In this document: positions 6,837-14,798 of the stretch, in pieces
Layout: each line of letters begins with the position of its first letter
Position numbering within the stretch: position 1 is the first letter of the stretch
Source: JABDII01 sp963815325
GTDB taxonomy: Bacteria > Gemmatimonadota > Gemmatimonadetes > Gemmatimonadales > GWC2-71-9
Direction: 5' to 3'
Assembly (NCBI GenBank): GCA_963815325.1
Contig: CAWFGG010000009.1
Location: 310,001-374,000, forward strand
Length of the DNA stretch: 64,000 bases
Translations under genes and position numbers: made by a program
The notes under the pieces: generated by a model
Databases searched by the model: none
What the model saw: the letters and a program-made list of their open reading frames with translations, nothing else
What the model was told of the DNA's origin: nothing

Positions 6837-9543
6837 CGTTCACTCCACTCGGCACCTTGAAGATTTCGGAGAGGTCCCGGGCCGACCGCATCCTGAGGCG
6901 GGCAGCCTGGGCGTACTGGCCGGCGGGATTGGATTGGATGGCCTGGTGCCAGGATTCCACGGCCTCTGCCAATCGCCGCTGCCGCTCCAACGCGAGCCCT
7001 CGAAAATACAACGCGTCGGCATGATCTGGCACAAACCGGAGTACGCGATCGAATGCCTCGATGGCACGATCCGGGCGGGCGTCGTCGAGCAGGCAGCGGC
7101 CGAGCAGCACCAGGGCCTCGAATTCATAGGGGTCGCTGGCCAGGACTTCGACCAAACAGCTCACCGCCTGACGCGGCGATTCGTGCCGACGCATGCCGTC
7201 CGCGAGGGCCAGCGTCGCGTCCATGAAGGTGGGGAGCAGATCCAGCGCTTGCGCATATGCCGCCCGTGCCGCGGGCCAGTCGCGTCGGGCCTCCTCCAAC
7301 TGGCCGACCTCATACCACACCATGACCAGGTTGGGGTCCAGCCCGAGCGCGTGCCGGTATGCGTCGCTGGCCGCTTCCAGGTCGCCGAGTTTCACGGCTG
7401 CTTGGGCTTGCAGCTGGTAGAGTTCCCCCCGTTCCGGGGCGAAGGCCTGCGCCGCCTTGAGCAGATCGAGGGCCGGGACCAGCTCCCCCACGCGCACGCG
7501 TACCTTGGCGCAGACCATCAATGCGTCGACGCTTCCGGCCGCCATGGGTTCGAGATCGGACGCTGACTGCGCCGCTTCACCAAGACGATCGAGGGCGAGG
7601 AGGCTCTGCACCTCGCCAACCCGAGCGTCCAGATCGCGGTGATCCAGGTCGATAGCCTCGCGGTAGCGTTCCAGTGCTTCGCCGTGCAGCCCCCGTCTGG
7701 CAAAAATGTCGCCCACCAGCGCGGCCACTTGGGCAGCGGAAGCGCCCCGCCGGCGCGCTCGATTCAGTTCGGCCGTGGCCAGCTCGAGGAGGCCTTTGCT
7801 GATGTAGTCGCGCGCCAGGGCAAGCGACAGCTCACGCCCCGGCTGGGGGGCCGTGTCCTCCGACTGATCCGCATCCGGCGCCAACGTCGCAAAGAGATCG
7901 CCGAGCAATCGCTCGTCGAAGACGAAGTCGTCCGGCAATTCACCCACGACTTCGTCGCCCGAGAGCACCGGGACCACGGAAATGGTTGGGTGCTCGTACT
8001 GGAGGTCGATCGTCAAATCGTACCGCTGAGGTACGTAGTACGATTCCAATTCGAGCGCATGTTTGGTTTCGCGCAGTGCACCATCGAAATCGCCGAGTTG
8101 GCTCAGGACGAAGCTCAGGTTATAGTGGGCCGGGGCGTGCTCGGGATCTGTCTCGACGGCCCTGGCGAAGGCATTCTTGGCGTCGGCGTATCGCTTCAAT
8201 TCCATGAGAATCAGGCCCACACCATTCCAGGCGACCGCGTTGTCCGGGTCGTCCGCCAGCGCATGCCGGTAGGCCTCCAGCGCGAGCTGGAAACGGCGAC
8301 GCTGAAAGAGCAGCAGTGCGAGGTTGAGCCGCGCGGCAAGAAGATCCGACTTATGGCGGATCGCTGCCCGGAAGGCGTCGGACGCGGCATCGAAGTCGGG
8401 CACCTGGGCCTGGGCCACGCCGAGGTTGTTCCATGCGAGTGCGTAGGTCTCATCCGTACCGACGGCGCTCTGATAGGACTCGAGGGCGGCCTCTCGGCGG
8501 CCGGCTTGTTGGAGGCAGACGCCTCGTTCATTCCAGAGCTTGGGAGAGTCTGGATAATCCACCACCAACCGGTCGTACAATTCGAGCGCGGCGCTTAGGT
8601 CGCGCTTGAGCAGGTGAACCTCGGCCATGGCTTGGAGAACGAGCTGGCGCTCTTCCCCGTGTTCGAGGGCGAGCCGATACTCGCGGAGGGCCTCCGCATG
8701 GTATCCCTTTTGGCGGAAGGCCAGTCCCAAATTATAGTGGGCAAGCGCCGTGTTCTCGGCGACCGCAAGGTCGTTCGCGTCGCCCGGGGCAGCCGCGGCC
8801 CGGCCCGCCTCGCTGCCCTCGTCAGGACGGAGCGACAAGTTGACATGCGCGCGGCCAAGCGTCGGGTTCAACTCGATGGCCCGGCGGGTCGCGCGCCGCG
8901 CCTCCTCGTGTCGGCCGAGATCGCCATAGACGAAGCCGAGAATGTATTGGGCCTCGGCGCTATCGGGATTCAAGCTGACCGACCGCGACAGTTCGACCAA
9001 GGCTGGCTCGTTCAGCCCCCGGTTGTAGAGAGCCTCACCGAGGTAGAATCGTGCCACCGGGCTCTCGGGATCGAGCCGACACGCCCGGCTGAACCACTCC
9101 TCGGCTCGGGGAATGTTACCGCGCGCCTTCTCACACAGGCCAAGCTGCATCACCGCGCGCACGTCGTACGGATGCCGCGCAAGCAAGGCTTCGAACTCGG
9201 CCGCTGCTGCATCGTACTGCCTCAGCGAGGCGTACACCTTGCCCAGCTCCCACCGGGCGTCCCGGTCCTCCGGTTCGCGGCGCAGATGTTCCCGGAGTTC
9301 GGTGACTCGGCGATCGTAGAATCCGGTGCCGTGGTACGCCTGGCGCAGATTGTCCTGCGCCACCTGCATACGAGGATCGAGTTCGAGCGCGTGGGTGAAC
9401 TGGGCGATGGCTTCGGGAATCAGACCTTTGCGGAAATACAGCACGCCCAGATTGTTGTGGCCGCCCGCATCGGTCGGATCGACCCGCGATGCGAAGGCGC
9501 GGAGGATGGAGAGGTCGCGGTCGGATAGCGCAGACACGTCCAT
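6826..9543 (-). CDS. Large tetratricopeptide repeat protein (905 aa)
   Basis: This is a soluble, all-helical 905-residue protein made almost entirely of TPR units with the consensus A-x-x-x-x-G-x-x-x-x-A-x-x-x-y-x-x-A-L-x-x-x-P, for example NNLGVLYFRKGLIPEAIAQF near residue 30. Two repeat blocks (about 25-470 and 575-890) are separated by an acidic segment around 505-560 that lacks TPR signature. No signal peptide or membrane segment is visible. It sits between cheC (three bases upstream) and a DUF4388-TPR gene. It is probably the main protein-binding scaffold of the cluster. Its ligand is unknown. Confidence 0.85.
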   Translation of the reverse strand: MDVSALSDRDLSILRAFASRVDPTDAGGHNNLGVLYFRKGLIPEAIAQFTHALELDPRMQVAQDNLRQAYHGTGFYDRRVTELREHLRREPEDRDARWELGKVYASLRQYDAAAAEFEALLARHPYDVRAVMQLGLCEKARGNIPRAEEWFSRACRLDPESPVARFYLGEALYNRGLNEPALVELSRSVSLNPDSAEAQYILGFVYGDLGRHEEARRATRRAIELNPTLGRAHVNLSLRPDEGSEAGRAAAAPGDANDLAVAENTALAHYNLGLAFRQKGYHAEALREYRLALEHGEERQLVLQAMAEVHLLKRDLSAALELYDRLVVDYPDSPKLWNERGVCLQQAGRREAALESYQSAVGTDETYALAWNNLGVAQAQVPDFDAASDAFRAAIRHKSDLLAARLNLALLLFQRRRFQLALEAYRHALADDPDNAVAWNGVGLILMELKRYADAKNAFARAVETDPEHAPAHYNLSFVLSQLGDFDGALRETKHALELESYYVPQRYDLTIDLQYEHPTISVVPVLSGDEVVGELPDDFVFDERLLGDLFATLAPDADQSEDTAPQPGRELSLALARDYISKGLLELATAELNRARRRGASAAQVAALVGDIFARRGLHGEALERYREAIDLDHRDLDARVGEVQSLLALDRLGEAAQSASDLEPMAAGSVDALMVCAKVRVRVGELVPALDLLKAAQAFAPERGELYQLQAQAAVKLGDLEAASDAYRHALGLDPNLVMVWYEVGQLEEARRDWPAARAAYAQALDLLPTFMDATLALADGMRRHESPRQAVSCLVEVLASDPYEFEALVLLGRCLLDDARPDRAIEAFDRVLRFVPDHADALYFRGLALERQRRLAEAVESWHQAIQSNPAGQYAQAARLRMRSARDLSEIFKVPSGVNGGD

Positions 9544-9546
9544 GCG

Positions 9547-10167
9547 CTACGCAAGGCGAACGGCGTCGAAGATGGCCCGCAAGCTCGGGAGATCAGGCAT
9601 GAGCATGAAGTGGCCTGTCACCCTTTCCCCGGAATCCCGCACCCTGAGGTCGGTTTCTAGGCACAGGACGGAGTCACGCGCCTGGCCAAAATTCAAGGTG
9701 GCGCTGGTCAACACCGCCGCGGAATAGTCGATGACCAAGCTGGGAATCGACGGCATGAGCATCATGCCCATGAAATCGCTCAGCGCGTTGAAATAAGCGC
9801 TACTGAGGATATTCCCGACCTCCTTGAGACCGGACTGTTCCATGACGGCGAAGGTTAGGGTGGACCCGCCAGGTCGGCGCAACAGAATGTCGCAGAGCTG
9901 CTTGGCGGCGCTTTCGGGAAAGGCCAGGAGGGTGCGACCCGTGAGATCGCCCATCATGTGCATCAACACGGCGGCCACGATGTCGTCCGGGCGTCCCACG
10001 AGCTGCCCGACCTCCTCGAGCGGGACAACGCGCACCGTCGGCACACTGATCATGACGGTGCGCTCGATCATTTGCGACAATGCCGTCGCGGCGTGGCCGG
10101 CCCCGATGCTGGCGACCTCGCGTAGCGCGTCGATTTCCAGATCGGTGAGCTCTCGCAGATCCGCCAT
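9547..10167 (-). CDS. cheC: CheC-type CheY-P phosphatase
   Basis: This 206-residue protein has two copies of the CheC/CheX helix pattern (D/S)xxxExxN. The second is intact: S112, E116, N119 in SGLKEVGNILSSAYFNALS. The first reads D13, E17, S20 in DALREVASIGAGHAATALS, so its expected Asn is Ser. CheC removes phosphate from CheY-P. In Bacillus it also binds CheD, but no cheD is seen here. A strong ribosome-binding site AAGGAGA precedes ATG 10167. The gene follows cheA with a nine-base gap, so the phosphatase is likely made in step with the kinase and receiver. Confidence 0.9.
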   Translation of the reverse strand: MADLRELTDLEIDALREVASIGAGHAATALSQMIERTVMISVPTVRVVPLEEVGQLVGRPDDIVAAVLMHMMGDLTGRTLLAFPESAAKQLCDILLRRPGGSTLTFAVMEQSGLKEVGNILSSAYFNALSDFMGMMLMPSIPSLVIDYSAAVLTSATLNFGQARDSVLCLETDLRVRDSGERVTGHFMLMPDLPSLRAIFDAVRLA

Positions 10168-10176
10168 CAGGTCTCC

Positions 10177-12042
10177 TTATACCACAGCTGCGGCATCGAC
10201 AATCAGGGACGGTACGCCGTCCGATAGGATGGTTGCTCCGCTAAACACTGCCGGCGTGCCGCTCGGTGGCTCGAAGGGCTCGACCACGATCTCCTCCTGC
10301 CCGAGCAGGGCATCGACCACCAAGGCGGTGCGCCGCGCACCGACCTCGAACACCACGCACGGCTGCCGTGGAGGCGTGGGCGCGTTGGGAAATCCTGCCA
10401 GATCGCGCAACCGCACGGTGGGAATAACTTGATCGCGCAGATTGAGCGCCTGCCGCCCGTCGAGTGTCGTGGCGCTCCGCGAGTCGAGGAACACCGTTTC
10501 CCTTACATGGGTCACCGGAATCACATACCGCTCCTCGCCGACCCGGGCCAGGAGGGCACGCAGCAGGATGACCGTGAGCGGAAGCCGCAAGGTGACCGAC
10601 GTTCCGTGGCCGACCTCCGATCGAATCTCGACCGACCCCCCCAACGCCCGAATGCGCGTGAGGACCACATCCACACCGACACCGCGCCCCGACACGCTCG
10701 TCACCCGCTCGGCCGTACTGAAGCCGGGGCGTGCAAGCACCTCGAGCAGTTGTTCGTCCGTCAGCGAGGTCACGGATTCAGCCACGGATCCCTCTCGCTT
10801 GGCCTTCTCCAGGATCGCCGCGCGGTCGATCCCCGCACCGTCATCGCGCACTTCGAATGTCACGCTGTTGCGTTCGCGTGCCGCGATGAGCGACAATTGT
10901 CCGGCGCGCGGCTTCCCCGCCTTCACCCGAGCCTCCGCAGACTCGATGCCGTGATCCATTGCATTGCGGAGGAGGTGAAGCAGCGGCTCGCCGATTTGTT
11001 CCAGGATCGAGCGATCGACCTCGATGTGACGCCCCTCCACATGGAGCGACACTTCTTTGCCCACGACGCGCGACAAGTCCCGCACCATCCGCGGGAACCG
11101 ATCGACAACCTCCGCAACCGGAGTCAATCGGGCCAACATGACCTCTGCCTGCATCTTCGACACTAAACGGGCCATCCGATCAACGGCCGCCGAGAGCTCC
11201 CCATCGTCGGCGGCCGCCAGCGATGCCAGCCGGTTCTTGGTCACGACGAGTTCACCGATCTGATTCATCAGGGCATCCAGCCGGCGGCGATCGACGCGAA
11301 CAGTCGGTGTCGACGACGTGGCTGCGTCCCGTTCGGCAGGGCCTGGGGTCCGGCTCCCCGGTGACCGGGGGGCACACTTGACTTCGAGCACGTCACCAAC
11401 GGTTCGCAGCCGCGTCGCAATAGCTGCCGGCGCCGCGTCCGACGCCAGATGGAACCCAAATTGGCCCGTGAAGGACTCGCGCTCGAGTTCGCTCGCCGAG
11501 GGCGTGACTGCGCTGACGGCGCCAAGTGCCTCGGCCTCGCGGAGAAGCACCGCCGCTCGGCCTCCGCGCATCGGAGCGGCCGGATCGATCACGACTTCGA
11601 CCCACATGCCGGCAGGCGACGGCTTACTCTTGGGCGCCACGTCATCGTCCACCGCCCGTTTGCGCGTGCGCGGCCGCTTGTTCAGCCGGGCGAGCAGGTC
11701 CCGAAAATCCAACTCGGCGTCCTGTCCCTCAGCAGCGGTTTCGATGCCGGCCGTCAGCGCATCCACCGTCTCGAGGAGCAGGTCGATGAGCGGGCGGTTT
11801 ACCCGGCGCTCTCCCTGACGCACGGCCTCGAGCACGGTTTCCATCTGGTGGGACAGATCGGTGACTTGGGAGTACCCCATCGTGGCCGCCATGCCCTTGA
11901 GCGTGTGCATGGCACGGAAGAGGCCATGGACCGGTTCCAGCTCACGAGGCGCCTGCTCCAATTCGAGCAGGAGTTGGGCGCATGTCATGAGATGCTCGCG
12001 CCCCTCCGTCAGGAACAAGTCCGTATACCGGGCACGGTCCAT
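10177..12042 (-). CDS. cheA: Chemotaxis-type histidine kinase CheA
   Basis: This 621-residue protein has the CheA domain order. The Hpt domain carries phospho-acceptor H46 in AMHTLKGMAAT. A probable P2-like segment spans about 145-220, followed by the P3 dimerisation helices (about 250-315). The ATPase domain has N-box HLLRNAMDHGIES, G1 DDGAGID and G2 GRGVGVDVV. A C-terminal CheW-like regulatory domain starts near 475. It is slightly shorter than E. coli CheA (654). It would phosphorylate the receiver encoded just upstream. No chemoreceptor gene is in the window, so its input is unknown. Confidence 0.95.
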   Translation of the reverse strand: MDRARYTDLFLTEGREHLMTCAQLLLELEQAPRELEPVHGLFRAMHTLKGMAATMGYSQVTDLSHQMETVLEAVRQGERRVNRPLIDLLLETVDALTAGIETAAEGQDAELDFRDLLARLNKRPRTRKRAVDDDVAPKSKPSPAGMWVEVVIDPAAPMRGGRAAVLLREAEALGAVSAVTPSASELERESFTGQFGFHLASDAAPAAIATRLRTVGDVLEVKCAPRSPGSRTPGPAERDAATSSTPTVRVDRRRLDALMNQIGELVVTKNRLASLAAADDGELSAAVDRMARLVSKMQAEVMLARLTPVAEVVDRFPRMVRDLSRVVGKEVSLHVEGRHIEVDRSILEQIGEPLLHLLRNAMDHGIESAEARVKAGKPRAGQLSLIAARERNSVTFEVRDDGAGIDRAAILEKAKREGSVAESVTSLTDEQLLEVLARPGFSTAERVTSVSGRGVGVDVVLTRIRALGGSVEIRSEVGHGTSVTLRLPLTVILLRALLARVGEERYVIPVTHVRETVFLDSRSATTLDGRQALNLRDQVIPTVRLRDLAGFPNAPTPPRQPCVVFEVGARRTALVVDALLGQEEIVVEPFEPPSGTPAVFSGATILSDGVPSLIVDAAAVV

Positions 12043-12045
12043 GGC

Positions 12046-12408
12046 TCACCCCAACACGCGCTGGACGGCCTCGAGCACACGGGACGGCTGGAATGGCTTG
12101 ACGACAAAGTCCTTGGCTCCGGCTTGGATCGCCTCGACCACGAGTGCCTGTTGTCCCATAGCGCTGCACATCAGGATCTTGGCGTCGGGGTCCTGGCGCC
12201 GGATCTCCCGAACGGCATCGATCCCCCCCATATCGGGCATGACGATGTCCATCGTGACGAGATCGGGCTTCAGCCGAGAGTACTGCTCCACCGCTTGGAC
12301 GCCGGTCTCCGCCTCGCCGACGACCTCATACCCGGCTCCGGTGAGGATATCGCCGATCATCGTCCGCATGAAGATCGCGTCATCGCACACGAGGATGGTG
12401 TGGCTCAC
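12046..12408 (-). CDS. cheY: CheY-like single-domain response regulator
   Basis: This is a 120-residue receiver domain. I set the start at GTG 12408 because GGAGG lies seven bases upstream and the protein then begins at VSHTILVCDD, as CheY proteins do. Longer readings would run into cheW. Acidic pocket residues are D9 and D10, the phosphorylation site is D54 in LVTMDIVMPD, the switch Ser is in MCSAMG, and the conserved Lys is in VVKPF. There is no output domain, so it must act by binding a partner. It ends three bases before cheA. Confidence 0.93.
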   Translation of the reverse strand: MSHTILVCDDAIFMRTMIGDILTGAGYEVVGEAETGVQAVEQYSRLKPDLVTMDIVMPDMGGIDAVREIRRQDPDAKILMCSAMGQQALVVEAIQAGAKDFVVKPFQPSRVLEAVQRVLG

Positions 12409-12469
12409 AGACTGCCTCCACGGAGAACGGGATACTGCAACGGAAACAACGCTGGAACCCGGTCGTCGG

Positions 12470-12898
12470 TCACGCCCCGGCGACCGGCGCCAGGAGCGAC
12501 TCGATGCCGAGAAGAACGAACCGCGGGCCGTCCTCGACCTGCACGACATGCCCGTGCCCTGCGGCCGCATCGGTGGCCGCTTCGAGGTCCTGCTCGCGTA
12601 CTTCGTACAGATCGTCCACTTGGCTGACCCGGAGGCCGTACGGGTGTCCGGCGAGGTCCACCATGATGGTGACCCCCTCTTGCTCGGGCAGCGGTGCTCG
12701 GTTGAGTAGGCGGTGCCCGTCGATCACGGTGAGAATCCTGCCGCGGACGTTGACCAGGCCGTCCACGACCGGGTGTGCACCGGGGATTCGCGTCGCCGTG
12801 GCTGCCGGGAGGACCTCGCGAACCCACTCGGCGGGTATCCCGCAAGCCAAGTCTCCAACCTGAAAGACGAGCACACGCATCGGGTCGGAACTAGCCAT
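12470..12898 (-). CDS. cheW: CheW-like coupling protein
   Basis: This 142-residue single CheW domain has the typical pattern RVLVFQVGDLACGIPAEWV, IPGAHPVVDGLVNVRGRIL, and VVDLAGHPYGLRVSQVDDL. The start is placed at ATG 12898, which overlaps the end of the rluD-like gene by eight bases (ATGGCTAG). A second in-frame ATG lies at 12880. CheW couples receptors to CheA in the array. It heads the chemosensory operon. Because it overlaps the housekeeping gene before it, it may be co-transcribed with lspA and ileS. Confidence 0.9.
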   Translation of the reverse strand: MASSDPMRVLVFQVGDLACGIPAEWVREVLPAATATRIPGAHPVVDGLVNVRGRILTVIDGHRLLNRAPLPEQEGVTIMVDLAGHPYGLRVSQVDDLYEVREQDLEAATDAAAGHGHVVQVEDGPRFVLLGIESLLAPVAGA

Positions 12899-13877
12899 CT
12901 CTATTGAAGAAACGAAGATACCGAAGCGGTTCTCTTTCAGCAACCAGACTTGCGTCATCTGCCGCCACATCGAGCGCGGGCCTCAGATCGACCGGCCACT
13001 CGGATGTGAACACGAGTTCCTCATCGGTCAGCGGATGCCGGAAGCCGAGCAGCGCCGCGTGCAGTGCCTGGCGCGGCGCCACTCGCTCGATGGCCTCCGC
13101 GGTCTTCCGATCGGGGCCCGAGATGCGCCGGCTTCCGCCACCACCGTAGACCGGGTCACCCACAATCGGATGCCCGATGTAGCTGAGGTGGACCCGGATC
13201 TGGTGGGTTCGGCCGGTCCCGAGTTCAACGCGGAGGAGATCGACAGGACCGTAACGAGCCACGACCCACGCGGTGGTGAGCGCCGACCGGCCCCCGGCGA
13301 GCACCGTCATGCGCTTCCGATCACCCGGATGTCGGGCAATGGGGCCATCGATGGTGGTGGGGCTCCGGGCCAGGTGCCCCCAGGTCATTGCCGCGTAGCA
13401 ACGGGAGACCCGGCGTGATGCCAGCGCCCTCGACAAGCGCCGGTGTGCCTGTTCCGTCTTGGCCACGAGCATGAGGCCTGACGTGTCCCGGTCCAGGCGA
13501 TGCACGATGCCGGGCCGGCCCTCCGCCCCACCGGCCAACGGCGTTCCGCGCGCCACCAACGCGTTGAGCAACGTATCGTCCCAATGTCCCGGCGCGGGGT
13601 GGACGACGAGTCCGGCGGGCTTATCGATGACCGCCAGCACCTCGTCTTCATACACCACCGTGAGGGGAATCGACGCCGGCTTGAGCGTCATCAGGGGCTC
13701 GGACTCGGGAACCTCTACCGTGACCCGCTCCCCGCGGATCAACCGGCGCGACGCGCGCGCGCGAACCCCGTCCACGGACACATGGCCTCCGGCGACGAGC
13801 CGAGCGGCGCGGGTCCGGGAGAGGCCAAGTTGATCTGCAAGGAACCGGTCGAGTCGTTCCGTCGTCGCGACGAGCAC
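12891..13877 (-). CDS. RluA/RluD-family rRNA pseudouridine synthase
   Basis: The catalytic motif is HRLDRDTSGLMLVAKT, whose Asp attacks the target uridine. An S4 RNA-binding domain precedes it (LDRFLADQLGLSRTRAARLV), and the C-terminal motif GRTHQIRVHL is intact. The start is uncertain: GTG 13877 (VLVATTERLDRF) gives the expected RluD length of about 328 residues and begins 41 bases after the lspA stop. A longer reading from 13994 would overlap lspA by 77 bases. In Bacillus the orthologue ylyB also follows lspA. The target position in rRNA cannot be assigned from the sequence alone. Confidence 0.9.
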   Translation of the reverse strand: MLVATTERLDRFLADQLGLSRTRAARLVAGGHVSVDGVRARASRRLIRGERVTVEVPESEPLMTLKPASIPLTVVYEDEVLAVIDKPAGLVVHPAPGHWDDTLLNALVARGTPLAGGAEGRPGIVHRLDRDTSGLMLVAKTEQAHRRLSRALASRRVSRCYAAMTWGHLARSPTTIDGPIARHPGDRKRMTVLAGGRSALTTAWVVARYGPVDLLRVELGTGRTHQIRVHLSYIGHPIVGDPVYGGGGSRRISGPDRKTAEAIERVAPRQALHAALLGFRHPLTDEELVFTSEWPVDLRPALDVAADDASLVAEREPLRYLRFFNRDG

Positions 13878-13917
13878 CGACAGGTGGACGCCGGACGAGC
13901 CGGCGGGGGCTGGCGGG

Positions 13918-14427
13918 TTACGAGACGCTGGCGGACTCCGGCTGGGCCCGGCGCGCGTCTTCCCGCCAAAGGGAGATGGCCAAGGCGATGGCACCGAGAC
14001 TCACGGCGATGTCGGCGACGTTGAATGTGGGCCACCGCAGGGTGCCGATGCCGACATCGAGGAAATCCACCACACCGCGGGCGCTGCGGATACGATCGAT
14101 GAGGTTGCCGGCTGCCCCGCCGGCCACCAGGCCCAAGGCGGCCTGCCGGAACCAATCACCGCTGGCACTCTGGCGGGACATCCGCAGCAACACGATGACG
14201 GCTATTACGGCGACCGCGAAGAAAATCCAACGAGAGTATGGGCCCACGTGCAACCCGAAGGCGGCCCCCTGGTTATACACCAGGCGGAGCTGAAACCAGT
14301 CTCCCACGACTGGGGTTGCCGCTGTCCTGAGGAGGAATGTCTCGGCGATCAGTTTGGTCGATGCATCGAGCACCACGACCAGCAGCAACACAACCCAGAA
14401 GAGGCGTCGCTCAGCGCCGCTCGCCAT
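13918..14427 (-). CDS. lspA: Lipoprotein signal peptidase (signal peptidase II)
   Basis: This 169-residue inner-membrane aspartyl protease has four predicted membrane helices. The conserved blocks are DASTKL, VYNQGAAFG, the catalytic AGNLIDR and FNVADIAVSLG. It cleaves the signal peptide of diacylglyceryl-modified prolipoproteins. The start ATG overlaps the upstream zinc-finger gene by 17 bases. A substrate candidate in the window is the lipoprotein at 38221-38877. Confidence 0.97.
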   Translation of the reverse strand: MASGAERRLFWVVLLLVVVLDASTKLIAETFLLRTAATPVVGDWFQLRLVYNQGAAFGLHVGPYSRWIFFAVAVIAVIVLLRMSRQSASGDWFRQAALGLVAGGAAGNLIDRIRSARGVVDFLDVGIGTLRWPTFNVADIAVSLGAIALAISLWREDARRAQPESASVS

Positions 14428-14794
14428 CCTCTTCCTTTTCCTTGCAGGTGATGCACAGACGGGCGTGCGGCAGAGCGTCGAGCCGTTCGAAATCGATCTC
14501 CGTGCCGCAACTCTGGCACGTGCCGAATGATTTGGGCTCGCCGTACAGGCGCCGGAGTGCCTGATTCACGTGCCACAAATACCGGCCTTCCTTGGAGGCC
14601 ATCAGGAATTGCTTTTCCCGTTCCATCGCATCCGTGCCTTGGTCTGCCATATGGAACGAGTAGGACGAAAGGTCGCCATCCGAGGACTGAAGGCTCGAGG
14701 CGAACGATTCGTCGTAAAAACCCAACTCCTTCATCACTCGCGCCCGCTCCTCGAGCAGGCGCTGCTCGATATGGGCCAGTTGCTTCTTCTTCAT
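14411..14794 (-). CDS. TraR/DksA-type C4 zinc finger protein
   Basis: This 127-residue protein has an N-terminal coiled coil (MKKKQLAHIEQRLLEERARV) and a C-terminal four-cysteine zinc finger CQSCGTEIDFERLDALPHAR followed by LCITC. DksA binds the secondary channel of RNA polymerase together with ppGpp. Related proteins next to lspA, such as ylyA in Bacillus, are poorly characterised. The coiled coil here lacks an obvious DxxDxA tip. It is placed four bases after the ileS stop. Whether it regulates transcription is not certain. Confidence 0.9.
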   Translation of the reverse strand: MKKKQLAHIEQRLLEERARVMKELGFYDESFASSLQSSDGDLSSYSFHMADQGTDAMEREKQFLMASKEGRYLWHVNQALRRLYGEPKSFGTCQSCGTEIDFERLDALPHARLCITCKEKEEDGERR

Positions 14795-14798
14795 GCGC

